Shown in pieces: positions 33,797 through 42,068 of a stretch of DNA of 64,000 bases (within the stretch, counting starts at the first letter, position 1; the number at the start of each line of letters is the position of its first letter). The stretch is from the NCBI RefSeq assembly GCF_015351475.1, contig NZ_JADKPR010000006.1:160495-224494 (forward strand), given 5' to 3'. Made by a program: the position numbers and the translations under genes. Origin of the DNA: Flavobacterium sp. HJJ. Lineage in GTDB: Bacteria > Bacteroidota > Bacteroidia > Flavobacteriales > Flavobacteriaceae. The notes beneath the pieces were generated by a model. It saw nothing but the letters and a program-made list of their open reading frames with translations. It was not told where the DNA came from and did not search any database.

Positions 33797-35992
33797 ATGA
33801 AGCAATTATTATTCTCACTGTTAGCCCTCCTGTGTTCCTCAATTCAGGCGCAAGAAATGATTCGCATTGAAACAGAAAGTTCGGCTCTTGTTTTAAAAAT
33901 AGGTAAGAACAAAAAGCTTTATCAGACTTATTTTGGAACTAAGCTGAATAACAGTTTAGAGTATGAATTTATTTCGAAAGAAAACACCAAGAAATTTGTC
34001 ATAAACGATGGCAATCCTTTAATCGATCTGCGTCATCTGGCTTACCCTGCTTTTGGCACAGATAATTTATTTGAACCCGCCATCCGGATAACGCACAACG
34101 ATGGAAATCCTTCATTGGAATTGGAATATCAAAATCATAATTCTGCAAAAATAGATGCCAATACTACGGAAACTGTCATTCGCTTAAAAGACCCTCAATA
34201 TCCTGTATTTGTTGATCTTCACTATAAAGTTTTTTACAAAGAAAATGTAATCGAGTCGTGGACAGAAGTTCAGCATCAGGAAAAAAAGCCGGTGATGCTT
34301 TATAATTATGCTTCCTCAGCTTTGCATTTGGATGCCGATAAATACTGGCTGACCCAATTTTATAGTGATGTTGTCGAAGAGATGCGAATGGAAGAAAGTC
34401 AGCTTACCAGAGGAAGTAAAGTCATTGATTCAAAATTGGGAGTGCGGACTAATATGTTTGCTTCACCCAATTTTTTTCTTTCGTTGAATTCAAAGTCAAG
34501 TGAAAATACTGGCGAAGTTATTGCAGGTACTATAGCTTGGTCGGGTAACTTTAAGCATACATTTGAGATTGATAATAATAATGAACTGCGAATCGTTTCA
34601 GGCATCAATGAATTTGCTTCCGAATACAATTTGGAACCCAAAGAAATATTTAAAACACCAGCTTTTATTTATACGTTTTCCAATAATGGAAAAGGGCAGG
34701 CCAGCAGAAATCTGCACAATTGGGCAAGAAAATATGGTCTGAAAGACGGTGAAAAACCACGTCTTACTTTGCTGAATAATTGGGAGACAACTTTTTTTGA
34801 CTTTGATCAGACTAAATTGGCTAATATGTTTATCGATGCCAAAACATTGGGAGTCGATATGTTTTTACTCGATGACGGCTGGTTTGGGAATAAATACCCA
34901 AGAAGCGGTTCGACTTCGGGTTTGGGAGATTGGCAGGCGACTAAAGCAAAACTTCCCGATGGGATTGGTTTTCTATTGGAACAGGCTAAAAAAACAGATG
35001 TAAAATTTGGTATTTGGATTGAACCAGAAATGATTAATGAAAAAACCGAATTGTATGAAAAGCATCCCGATTGGGTATTAAGCCTTCCAAATAGAGAAAA
35101 GAGTTTTTATAGAACACAATTGGTTCTTGATTTATGTAATCCAAAAGTGCAGGATTTTGTGTTTAAGGTGGTCGATGATATTATGCAGACACAGTCGGGT
35201 GTGGCTTTCTTTAAATGGGACTGTAATCGAATGATGACCAGTGCGTATTCGACTTATTTAAAAAATCAGCAATCCCATTTGTTTATTGATTACACCAAGG
35301 GATTGTACAAAGTTTTGGACCGAATAAAGTCGAAATACCCGAATCTGCCAATGATGCTCTGCGCCGGAGGAGGAGGCAGGTCGGATTATGGAATGCTGAA
35401 TTATTTCACCGAGTTTTGGGCGAGCGATAATACCGATCCTTTTGACCGTATTTTTATTCAGTGGGGATATTCTAATTTTTATCCGGCATTGGCGGTTTGC
35501 AATCACGTTACTTCTATGGGGAATCAATCCATAAAGTTTAGAACCGATGTGGCCATGATGGGTAAACTGGGTTTTGATATTCATGTTGGAGGCCTTAAGG
35601 ACGACGAATTGAAATATTGTCAGGAGGCAGTTGCCAATTACAAACGATTAAGTCCAGCAATCTGGCAGGGAGAATTGTACCGATTGGTTTCGCCTTATGA
35701 GGACAGCAGGGCAGTATTGATGTATGTCAATGAAAATAAAACGAAGTCGGTGCTTTTTTCATATACCCTGCATCCACTGACAGATCCTAATTATGGTTTG
35801 GTCAGATTAGAGGGGCTTGATGCCAAAAAAATGTATAAAGTAGAAGAAATCAATGTAATGCCGAAAGGGAAAAAGACTTTTGAAGAATCAGGAACTGTAT
35901 ATTCGGGTGATTTCCTCATGAAAATCGGATTGAAAGTTTCTTCTTCCCGTCAGGAAAACAGTGTAGTGCTCGAAATTACCGCTGTGGAATAG
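33797..35992 (+). CDS. GH36 alpha-galactosidase, exported
   Basis: This retaining alpha-galactosidase of 731 residues has a signal peptide ending near residue 20 (SSIQAQ). After the N-terminal beta-supersandwich (about 20-290), the TIM barrel shows NNWETTFFDF, FLLDDGWFG, GIWIEPEMI, then Asp475 in FFKWDCNR as nucleophile and Asp544 in SDNTDPFDR as probable acid/base. All fit GH36. In this locus it would remove alpha-galactose, which in extensins is attached to serine, or alpha-Gal caps of other side chains. It is the last gene of the eight-gene run, 58 bases after the DUF6055 gene, and meets the minus-strand MeaB gene. Confidence 0.92.
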   Translation: MKQLLFSLLALLCSSIQAQEMIRIETESSALVLKIGKNKKLYQTYFGTKLNNSLEYEFISKENTKKFVINDGNPLIDLRHLAYPAFGTDNLFEPAIRITHNDGNPSLELEYQNHNSAKIDANTTETVIRLKDPQYPVFVDLHYKVFYKENVIESWTEVQHQEKKPVMLYNYASSALHLDADKYWLTQFYSDVVEEMRMEESQLTRGSKVIDSKLGVRTNMFASPNFFLSLNSKSSENTGEVIAGTIAWSGNFKHTFEIDNNNELRIVSGINEFASEYNLEPKEIFKTPAFIYTFSNNGKGQASRNLHNWARKYGLKDGEKPRLTLLNNWETTFFDFDQTKLANMFIDAKTLGVDMFLLDDGWFGNKYPRSGSTSGLGDWQATKAKLPDGIGFLLEQAKKTDVKFGIWIEPEMINEKTELYEKHPDWVLSLPNREKSFYRTQLVLDLCNPKVQDFVFKVVDDIMQTQSGVAFFKWDCNRMMTSAYSTYLKNQQSHLFIDYTKGLYKVLDRIKSKYPNLPMMLCAGGGGRSDYGMLNYFTEFWASDNTDPFDRIFIQWGYSNFYPALAVCNHVTSMGNQSIKFRTDVAMMGKLGFDIHVGGLKDDELKYCQEAVANYKRLSPAIWQGELYRLVSPYEDSRAVLMYVNENKTKSVLFSYTLHPLTDPNYGLVRLEGLDAKKMYKVEEINVMPKGKKTFEESGTVYSGDFLMKIGLKVSSSRQENSVVLEITAVE

Positions 35993-36034
35993 GTGTGTAT
36001 TACAGTATTGAAATTTAGAATCCAGTATCTCGAA

Positions 36035-37129
36035 TCATTTTTTGTTTTTAAAATAATTATCCAATAAGATCTGCGCTGCTGCAAAAGGTGAAATTTCATT
36101 GTTATCAACTGCTTTTTTTGCGGAATTTAATAGTTCAGTGATTTTTGGCTGATTGTGAAAATTATTTTTTAATTGTTCATCAATGGTTTCCATCATCCAG
36201 GAGATATTCTGCTCTTTTCTTTTTTCTTCAAAATAATGATTCGACTGTACTATTTCGAAATAATTTAAAATTGTCTGCCAGACTGTATCAATTCCTTCTC
36301 TGGTCAAAGCACTGCAGGTTGAAACCGTAGGAATCCATCCTGATTTTTTTGGAGAAAATAAATGAAGGGCTCGGTTGAATTCTAGTTTTGCCGCTTGCGC
36401 TTTCTTGATATTATCTCCATCTGCTTTATTGATTATAACTGCATCGGCCATTTCCATAATACCGCGTTTGATGCCTTGAAGTTCATCGCCGGCGCCGGCA
36501 ATTTTTAATAGTAAAAAGAAATCGACCATACTGTGAACCGCTGTTTCGCTTTGTCCTACGCCTACAGTTTCGATTAAGATAACATCAAATCCAAAGGCTT
36601 CGCAAAGCGTAATCGTTTCTCTTGTTTTGCGGGCAACACCGCCAAGAGTTTCTCCTGATGCCGATGGGCGGATAAAAGCATTTTCGTCTTTTACCAATTC
36701 TTCCATTCGGGTTTTATCGCCGAGAATGCTCCCGTGCGAAATGGTACTGCTGGGGTCAACGGCAAGAACTGCAGCTTTTTTTCCTAAACTTGTCAAATGT
36801 TTTCCAAAAGCTTCAATGAAAGTGCTTTTGCCAACGCCCGGAACACCTGTGATGCCTATACGCAGGGAGTTATTAGCATGGGGAAGACAGCCTTGGATAA
36901 TTTCATTTGCTTTGGCTAAATGATCGTTATTAGTGCTTTCAATTAAGGTGATGGAACGGCTTAGAGCTGTTATGTTTTTTGATAAAATTCCTTCGATTAA
37001 TTCTGATGCTGAAGGCTGTTTTTTTCTTGACTCTTTGATTTGGCGTATAGCATTCAAGCTGATTGTTTCTTGATGGGAAACACCGGATTTTAGTTTTAAA
37101 GTGCTTGAATTTGTTTTTTGGACTGACAA
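36035..37129 (-). CDS. meaB: MeaB/ArgK-type GTPase, chaperone of methylmalonyl-CoA mutase
   Basis: This is a G3E-family GTPase of 364 residues that protects and reloads the B12-dependent methylmalonyl-CoA mutase. The P-loop is GVPGVGKSTF near residue 97. AVDPSSTISHGSILGDKTRM and ASGETLGGVARKTRE are diagnostic for MeaB. The base-recognition element NKADGDN follows near 234. No ATG lies between the upstream in-frame stop and the conserved region; the only reasonable start is a TTG at 37129, so I accept it. The mutase genes are not in this window. A terminator at 37170-37213 separates it from the upstream oxidoreductase gene. Confidence 0.9.
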   Translation of the reverse strand: MSVQKTNSSTLKLKSGVSHQETISLNAIRQIKESRKKQPSASELIEGILSKNITALSRSITLIESTNNDHLAKANEIIQGCLPHANNSLRIGITGVPGVGKSTFIEAFGKHLTSLGKKAAVLAVDPSSTISHGSILGDKTRMEELVKDENAFIRPSASGETLGGVARKTRETITLCEAFGFDVILIETVGVGQSETAVHSMVDFFLLLKIAGAGDELQGIKRGIMEMADAVIINKADGDNIKKAQAAKLEFNRALHLFSPKKSGWIPTVSTCSALTREGIDTVWQTILNYFEIVQSNHYFEEKRKEQNISWMMETIDEQLKNNFHNQPKITELLNSAKKAVDNNEISPFAAAQILLDNYFKNKK

Positions 37130-37169
37130 AATTTTTGTTTTTTTTGAAAGAAGTAAAAGTAATCAAAAC

Positions 37170-37213
37170 AAAAACAGTTTCAAAAGCGGAAAAATGCTTT
37201 TGAAACTGTTTTT
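37170..37213 (-). terminator. Strong terminator between the oxidoreductase and meaB genes
   Basis: A perfect 18-base stem (arms at 37170-37187 and 37196-37213, core CAGTTTCAAAAGC) encloses an 8-base loop. Both ends are A/T runs, so it could work in both directions, but the gene it serves lies on the minus strand (stop at 37237). Confidence 0.8.
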
Positions 37214-37236
37214 TGTGAATTAATGAGTCTTGTAAA

Positions 37237-37878
37237 TTAATAAGCTGCAGTAAAACGAACCTGATGATGTTTTGGGTTTTCTGCTTCGTCAGCAATAACC
37301 ACTGCTAAATCTTCGACTGAAAGTATGCTTCGCTGTTCTTCGTTAAAAACCGGATTTTCTAGACCCAATCTATATTTTCCTGTTCGTCCTGTTGTGATTC
37401 CCTGATGCATTTCGATAGCAGGACTGAAAAAAGCCCAGTCTAATTCTTTTTCTTCTTTAATGATGTTTAAATATTCTCTTGCGGCCGAAGCAGCTTCGTA
37501 ATATTCTTTTGGAAATTCTGCAGTATCAACTAGCTGTACATCTGGTGCAATGTATAAACTTCCGGCACCGCCAATGGTGATGAATCTTTTTATCCCTGAT
37601 TTTTTTACAACTTCTTGAATAGCTTTGGATCCTGCAATAAATTCATCGTGGATATTTGGGTTCGTCCAGCCTGGATTGTATGCATTAACAATAATATCGT
37701 TTCCTTTTAAGGTTTCTGCTAATGAATCTGTATTAAAGATATCGGCTGCCACCCATTTAGCATCAGAAGTATCTTTTGGGGTTCTTGCAATAGCAGTAAT
37801 TTCATGGTTTCTGCCTGCTAATTCATTTAAAATTGCGGATCCTACAAATCCTGTAGCTCCAATAATAGCGATTTTCAT
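37237..37878 (-). CDS. NAD(P)-binding oxidoreductase (NmrA/YwnB-like SDR)
   Basis: This is an atypical short-chain dehydrogenase of 213 residues with the Rossmann motif GATGFVGSAIL at the N-terminus, an ADIFN segment near residue 50 and a SGIKRFITIGGAGSLY strand near 95. The usual catalytic YxxxK is not obvious, as in NAD(P)H-binding sensor or quinone-type family members. It is next to an Rrf2 regulator gene reading the same way with 57 bases between, a frequent pairing (YwnB/YwnA type) in which the regulator probably controls this enzyme under redox or electrophile stress. Substrate is unknown. Confidence 0.8.
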   Translation of the reverse strand: MKIAIIGATGFVGSAILNELAGRNHEITAIARTPKDTSDAKWVAADIFNTDSLAETLKGNDIIVNAYNPGWTNPNIHDEFIAGSKAIQEVVKKSGIKRFITIGGAGSLYIAPDVQLVDTAEFPKEYYEAASAAREYLNIIKEEKELDWAFFSPAIEMHQGITTGRTGKYRLGLENPVFNEEQRSILSVEDLAVVIADEAENPKHHQVRFTAAY

Positions 37879-37935
37879 AGTTATATATATTTAAAAGTAA
37901 TAAAAAATGTTACAGTTTTAATCAAAAAAATAGAA

Positions 37936-38343
37936 CTAAAATTTATTGGAAAAATCTTCCAGTGTGATTTCGCTCAGCTGTGAGCCGATTGTCTGGTTGA
38001 TATCTTCATATAAATTTTCTAAATTTTTATTGATTTGTCTTCCAATAGGGCAATCTGGATTTGGGTCGTTTTTAGAAAAACCTAATGTTACGGTATCAAA
38101 AGTCATTTTGAAAATGTCATCCAAAGTGATTTTTGATGTCGATTTCAACAGGCGCGTACCACCGTTTTTGCCTTCTTTGCTTTCTACAATATTGTTTTTT
38201 TTCAGGTTTGCAATTTCTTTTCTGACCAAAACCGGGTGAACATTCATACTGCCCGCAATAAAATCTGATGATAGATAATCATCTGGAAATTTAGAAAGCA
38301 AAGTCAGAATGTGAATTGTTATGGCAAATTTACCTGAAATCAT
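37936..38343 (-). CDS. Rrf2 family transcriptional regulator (YwnA-like)
   Basis: This is a winged-helix regulator of 135 residues. The N-terminal ISGKFAITIHILTLL and the recognition helix region NVHPVLVRKEIANLKKNNIV, followed by a wing with GKNGGTRLL, are standard Rrf2. Only one cysteine remains (DCPIG near residue 98), so it cannot hold an iron-sulfur cluster with three Cys as in IscR or NsrR. It more likely senses thiol chemistry or a ligand. A clear Bacteroidota promoter lies 20 bases upstream. The gene precedes the oxidoreductase it probably controls. Confidence 0.88.
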   Translation of the reverse strand: MISGKFAITIHILTLLSKFPDDYLSSDFIAGSMNVHPVLVRKEIANLKKNNIVESKEGKNGGTRLLKSTSKITLDDIFKMTFDTVTLGFSKNDPNPDCPIGRQINKNLENLYEDINQTIGSQLSEITLEDFSNKF

Positions 38344-38362
38344 ACTGTAATAAAATTTATTG

Positions 38363-38392
38363 CAAATATAAAACTAAAATTGATATCGGCAA
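38363..38392 (-). promoter_or_regulatory. Bacteroidota-type promoter for the Rrf2 gene
   Basis: On the minus strand TTG (38392-38390) is followed after exactly 19 bases by TATATTTG (38370-38363), matching the -33 TTG and -7 TAnnTTTG consensus. The Rrf2 ATG follows 19 bases later. The same stretch is the leader of the divergent AEC transporter gene. Confidence 0.6.
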
Positions 38393-38459
38393 GACTGTTA
38401 GTGAAAAAAATGATGGTCTTAAAAATTTAAAGTGGTATTTTTGCAGTCAATTCTGCATT

Positions 38460-39371
38460 ATGTATAATATCATTTTAATCTTCGTTTGTTTATTAGCCGG
38501 TGTCTTTTTACAGAAAGTAAAGCGTTTACCGATCAATTTATATAAGAAGCTGAATTATATTGTTATTTATTTTTGTCTTCCCTCATTAGCCTTATTTTAC
38601 ATTCCAAAAATTGTGCTGGATACAAAATTACTGTACCCGATTGGTGTTACCTGGATTGGGTTTACAACAGCAATTTTGTTTTTTAGTCTGTTGGGGGCGC
38701 GGTTAAAATGGTCCAGAAAACTGACAGGCTGCATGATTATGACTGCGGGTTTTAGTAATACGTCTTTTTTAGGATTTCCAATTATTCAGGCTCTGTACGG
38801 GAATGAAGGATTGAAAATGGCTATTCTGGTCGATCAGCCGGGGACATTTGTCGTGCTTTCCACTTTGGGAGTTTTTATCGCCACTTTATATTCTACCGGA
38901 AGCCCAAACGGACTGGAGATTATCAAAAAAATACTTTTTTTTCCGCCGTTTATTGCATTTCTGCTGGCCTGTTTTATGAATGTTTTTCATTTTGATTTTC
39001 ATGAATATATTCAGTTTGGCCTGCAGAAGGCGGGGAGTGTAATGACGCCTTTAGCAATGCTTTCGGTAGGACTGCAGCTGCAGTTTGACAGAAAGAGCAA
39101 GCATTTCAAATTTTTGGGATTAGGACTTGTCTATAAATTAATCATGACTCCGGCTTTAATTTATCTGCTGTATGTTGTGATTATGAAGCAGCATTCGCAG
39201 ATGATTCAGGTATCGGTTATGGAAGCAGCGATGGCTCCGATGATTTCGTCCAGTATTATTGCTTCTTCTTATGGTTTAAAGCCTCGATTGTGCAGTATGA
39301 TGATCGGTTTTGGAATTCCTCTTTCTTTTATCACGTTAGTATTTTGGTATTTTATTGCTAATTCAATTTGA
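38460..39371 (+). CDS. AEC (auxin efflux carrier) family transporter
   Basis: This inner-membrane transporter of 303 residues has about ten helices. The start is the ATG at 38460 (MYNIILIFVCLLAGVF). The frame extends upstream to 38316 but would overlap the Rrf2 gene start and has no family character. Helix boundaries include KLNYIVIYFCLPSLALFYIP and AGFSNTSFLGFPIIQALYG, where the conserved NTSFLGFP crossover is typical of AEC proteins. Bacterial members move organic acids such as malate or act as general effluxers. No neighbouring gene points to a substrate. Confidence 0.85.
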   Translation: MYNIILIFVCLLAGVFLQKVKRLPINLYKKLNYIVIYFCLPSLALFYIPKIVLDTKLLYPIGVTWIGFTTAILFFSLLGARLKWSRKLTGCMIMTAGFSNTSFLGFPIIQALYGNEGLKMAILVDQPGTFVVLSTLGVFIATLYSTGSPNGLEIIKKILFFPPFIAFLLACFMNVFHFDFHEYIQFGLQKAGSVMTPLAMLSVGLQLQFDRKSKHFKFLGLGLVYKLIMTPALIYLLYVVIMKQHSQMIQVSVMEAAMAPMISSSIIASSYGLKPRLCSMMIGFGIPLSFITLVFWYFIANSI

Positions 39372-39427
39372 AATTAAGAAGAGAATTTAAGGTGCTTAAT
39401 CAATAACAGTTATAAAATGTGCTACTG

Positions 39428-39685
39428 TTAATCGTAATGATGTCTGCATTTTACGATTTGTATTTCATCCTCTAAATATCTGTAAATTAATCGATGCTCA
39501 TCATCAATGCGTCGAGACCAAAAACCAGCATACTTATGTTTTAGGGGTTCAGGTTTTCCAATTCCTTCAAAAGGAGTGCGAGATATATCTTTGAGCAGCT
39601 CATTAATTTTTTTCACTTTTTTTTTGTCGATTTTTTGCCAATACAAATAATCTTCCCAAGATTCATCCACGAAGATATATTTCAT
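39428..39685 (-). CDS. yoeB: YoeB-type ribosome-dependent mRNA interferase toxin
   Basis: This is an 85-residue toxin of the RelE/ParE superfamily that cleaves mRNA on the ribosome. Residues known as essential in E. coli YoeB occur at the same numbers: Glu46 (GKPEP), Arg65 (DEHRLIYR), His83 and Tyr84 (CRHHYD). The length is the same as the E. coli protein within a residue. It begins two bases after its antitoxin gene, the usual antitoxin-first order. Toxin and antitoxin appear intact, so the module is probably active. Confidence 0.93.
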   Translation of the reverse strand: MKYIFVDESWEDYLYWQKIDKKKVKKINELLKDISRTPFEGIGKPEPLKHKYAGFWSRRIDDEHRLIYRYLEDEIQIVKCRHHYD

Positions 39686-39687
39686 AT

Positions 39688-39942
39688 TTATTCTTCTATT
39701 AAATCTTTAGCAAATGATTGGCTGTTTTTCATTTTATCAATAGCAGCATCGAGACGCTTTTCATTGAGGCGTGAAGATAATTCATAATTTGTTGCAATTA
39801 ATGAATTATACTCTTCAAGCGATATTACAACAATCCCAGAATCTTTTCCTCTATTAATTATAAGGGTTTCAAAATTTTTTGCGACAACATCAAAGTAGGA
39901 TTTAATGTCTTTTCTAAAATCAGAAATATTAGTGATTACCAT
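39688..39942 (-). CDS. yefM: YefM/Phd-type antitoxin
   Basis: This is an 84-residue antitoxin with the Phd/YefM DNA-binding N-terminus (ITNISDFRKDIKSYFDVV) and the LIINRGKDSGIVVISLEEYNSLI strand-helix signature. The C-terminal third is charged and probably disordered until it wraps the toxin. It lies directly upstream of the YoeB gene and should bind the operator at 39956-39973 to repress the pair, more strongly when complexed with toxin. Confidence 0.9.
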   Translation of the reverse strand: MVITNISDFRKDIKSYFDVVAKNFETLIINRGKDSGIVVISLEEYNSLIATNYELSSRLNEKRLDAAIDKMKNSQSFAKDLIEE

Positions 39943-39955
39943 AGTTGTGTTTTTA

Positions 39956-39973
39956 TGTACAAATATATGTACA
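39956..39973 (-). promoter_or_regulatory. YefM-YoeB operator (TGTACA pair) overlapping the -7 promoter element
   Basis: Two TGTACA palindromes lie at 39956-39961 and 39968-39973, 12 bases centre to centre. Between and overlapping them the minus strand has TATATTTG (39967-39960), a match to the -7 consensus TAnnTTTG. Start of yefM is 17 bases on. As I recall it, the E. coli yefM-yoeB operator uses the same TGTACA core and the same 12-base spacing. Binding would block the promoter. Confidence 0.65.
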
Positions 39974-40073
39974 ATGTTTTAATGATTTATCGAAAGAGTG
40001 GAGAATTTTTATATCACATTAATTTAAAAATTAAAAACCGGTTTATTTCATTTTATACGTAATTCTATTTGAT

Positions 40074-40095
40074 AAACTTAGCTTTTGCCAAGTTT
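40074..40095 (-). terminator. Small hairpin downstream of the Nudix gene
   Basis: On the minus strand AAACTTGGC-AAAA-GCTAAGTTT gives a nine-pair stem (one wobble) with a tetraloop, 46 bases after the Nudix stop. No clear T-run follows, so it is at best a weak terminator or an RNA-stabilising end. Confidence 0.3.
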
Positions 40096-40140
40096 GGAGA
40101 GATATTTCAATAACTTTGACACACTATAAATCCTAATTTG

Positions 40141-40722
40141 CTAAATTAATTGATTTATTTTGGCATACTGCAGTAACATAATAGTTTTTGCATCTTTTAT
40201 TTCGCCAGATTCTATCATGACATACGCTTGGTCAAAAGGAATCTCGAGGACCTCAATTTCTTCGTGTTCGTTTGCCAGTCCTCCGCCTTCATTTACTTTC
40301 ATGCTGATGTCGTATTCGCCTATGAAGTAATGCAGAATTTCGGTTACCGCTCCCGGTGACATATAGGCTTCAAAAACTTTTTTAACTTTCTGGATTCGGT
40401 AGCCCGTTTCTTCTTCCGTCTCGCGGATGATGCAGGCTTCTGGGTTGTCTTCATCCAAAAGGCCGGCACAGACTTCTATCATTAAACCGCTTTTGTTGCC
40501 GTTCATATAGCTGGGCAGTCTAAACTGGCGTGTCAGAATAACAGTTTTTTTGTGTTTGTTGTACAGTAAAATTGCAGCTCCATTGCCTCTGTCATACACT
40601 TCACGTACCTGAGTGTCCCATGTTCCGTCTTTTTTTTGATAATCAACAGTTACTTTGTTCAGGATGTACCAGTTGTCCGAAAGTAATTCGGTTTTCTGTA
40701 TTTTGTACTTAGGATTGTCCAT
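40141..40722 (-). CDS. nudK: NudK-like Nudix hydrolase (GDP-mannose/ADP-ribose pyrophosphatase type)
   Basis: This is a Nudix enzyme of 193 residues that hydrolyses nucleotide sugars such as GDP-mannose or ADP-ribose. The Nudix box (Gx5Ex7REUxEExGU) runs over about residues 87-109 with [10 protein letters not shown] and [10 protein letters not shown]-terminal features ([13 protein letters not shown], then [12 protein letters not shown]) and [17 protein letters not shown] after the box match the NudK subfamily. It is separated from the upstream purA gene by a strong terminator, so it needs its own promoter in a very short gap of about 20 bases, or depends on read-through. Confidence 0.85.
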   Translation of the reverse strand: MDNPKYKIQKTELLSDNWYILNKVTVDYQKKDGTWDTQVREVYDRGNGAAILLYNKHKKTVILTRQFRLPSYMNGNKSGLMIEVCAGLLDEDNPEACIIRETEEETGYRIQKVKKVFEAYMSPGAVTEILHYFIGEYDISMKVNEGGGLANEHEEIEVLEIPFDQAYVMIESGEIKDAKTIMLLQYAKINQLI

Positions 40723-40742
40723 GTTTTCATGTTTTTAATGCT

Positions 40743-40773
40743 AAAAAAAACGCCCCGATAATTCGGGACGTTT
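40743..40773 (-). terminator. Rho-independent terminator after purA
   Basis: Minus-strand stem AAACGTCCCGA / TCGGGGCGTTT with loop ATTA (one G-U pair) runs directly into eight T. It starts six bases after the purA stop. Confidence 0.9.
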
Positions 40774-40778
40774 ACTTA

Positions 40779-42050
40779 TTATTTTAAAATTGTCTGTTTT
40801 CTGTCTGGTCCAACAGAAACAATTTTTATTGGAACTTCAACTTCTTTTTCAATGAATTCGATGTATTCTTTCAGTTCAACAGGTAATTCTTCGTAAGTTG
40901 TCATGCCTGTTAAATCTTGGTGCCATCCTTTGAATTCTTTGAATACCGGGGTTACATTTTCCGGTTCGATGTTGTAAGGGAAATGTGAAATATTTTTTCC
41001 TTTATAGTTGTATTCAGTACATACTTTTAAAGTTTCGAAACCAGAAAGAACATCACCTTTCATCATCATTAACTGTGTTACACCGTTAATTTGAACAGCA
41101 TATTTTAATGCTACTAAATCTAACCATCCGCAGCGTCTTTGTCTTCCAGTAACTGAACCAAATTCGTTTCCAACTTTGGCCATTGTAGCACCGTCTTCGT
41201 CAAAAAGTTCTGTTGGGAAAGGACCGCTTCCTACGCGTGTTACGTAAGCTTTGAAAATTCCGTATACTTCTTTGATTTTATTAGGAGCAATCCCTAAACC
41301 TGTACAAGCTCCAGCAGCAGTAGTATTTGATGAAGTTACAAATGGATATGTTCCAAAATCAACATCTAATAATGAACCTTGAGCACCTTCACAAAGGATT
41401 GATTTTCCAGCTTTTTGAGCTTGCGCTAAATATTCTTCACTGTCAATAAAGTCTAATGTTTTTAAAACTTCGATAGATTCGAAGAATTCTTTTTCCATTT
41501 CGGCCAAATTGTACTGAATGTTGACATCGTAGAATTTAATCATTTCCTCGTGTTTGTCAGCCAAAGCTCTGTAACGCTCTTCGAAATCTTCTAGTTCAGT
41601 ATCTCCGACACGCAGACCGTTTCTTCCGGTTTTGTCCATGTAAGTTGGTCCGATTCCTTTAAGTGTAGAACCAATTTTTGCTTTACCTTTTGAAGCTTCA
41701 GATGCAGCATCCAATAAACGGTGTGTTGGTAAAATTAAGTGTGCTTTTCTGGAAATAATTAATTTGGATTTGATATCCATATTAAATTTTTCAAGACCTT
41801 CAATCTCTTTTTGAAATACTACTGGGTCAATTACTACTCCGTTTCCAATAATGTTTACGGCTGTTTTATGAAAAATTCCAGATGGAATAGTTCTTAGAAC
41901 GTGTTTAATTCCGTCAAATTCCAAAGTGTGTCCTGCATTTGGCCCACCTTGGAAACGAGCAATTATGTCATAATTTGATGTAAGAACGTCAACAATTTTT
42001 CCTTTTCCTTCATCTCCCCATTGTAATCCTAATAATAAATCTACAGTCAT
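40779..42050 (-). CDS. purA: Adenylosuccinate synthetase
   Basis: This is the GTP-dependent enzyme joining IMP and aspartate to adenylosuccinate, the first committed step to AMP. At 423 residues it has normal length. WGDEGKGKIVD near residue 11 is the P-loop with catalytic Asp; GGPNAGHT follows near 36. TLKGIGPTYMDK near 128 and VTGRQRRCGWLD near 296 are also standard. It follows the Fur-family gene by 18 bases in the same direction, so the two are cotranscribed, an arrangement I recall as common in flavobacteria. Confidence 0.97.
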   Translation of the reverse strand: MTVDLLLGLQWGDEGKGKIVDVLTSNYDIIARFQGGPNAGHTLEFDGIKHVLRTIPSGIFHKTAVNIIGNGVVIDPVVFQKEIEGLEKFNMDIKSKLIISRKAHLILPTHRLLDAASEASKGKAKIGSTLKGIGPTYMDKTGRNGLRVGDTELEDFEERYRALADKHEEMIKFYDVNIQYNLAEMEKEFFESIEVLKTLDFIDSEEYLAQAQKAGKSILCEGAQGSLLDVDFGTYPFVTSSNTTAAGACTGLGIAPNKIKEVYGIFKAYVTRVGSGPFPTELFDEDGATMAKVGNEFGSVTGRQRRCGWLDLVALKYAVQINGVTQLMMMKGDVLSGFETLKVCTEYNYKGKNISHFPYNIEPENVTPVFKEFKGWHQDLTGMTTYEELPVELKEYIEFIEKEVEVPIKIVSVGPDRKQTILK

Positions 42051-42068
42051 TCTATGTTTTATTTGCAG

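Noticed and set aside
4869..35992. Collagen or gelatin as the main substrate of the locus
   Set aside because: Hydroxyproline breakdown and proline peptidases would fit, but collagen carries no arabinose. GH127, GH43 and GH36 in the same gene run favour a plant glycoprotein.
36939..37295. Minus-strand 118-codon frame across the MeaB start and the terminator
   Set aside because: It reads through a strong hairpin and overlaps two real genes in another frame.
38316..38459. N-terminal extension of the AEC transporter
   Set aside because: It overlaps the Rrf2 gene and its promoter, lacks family similarity, and is followed by a good ATG at 38460.
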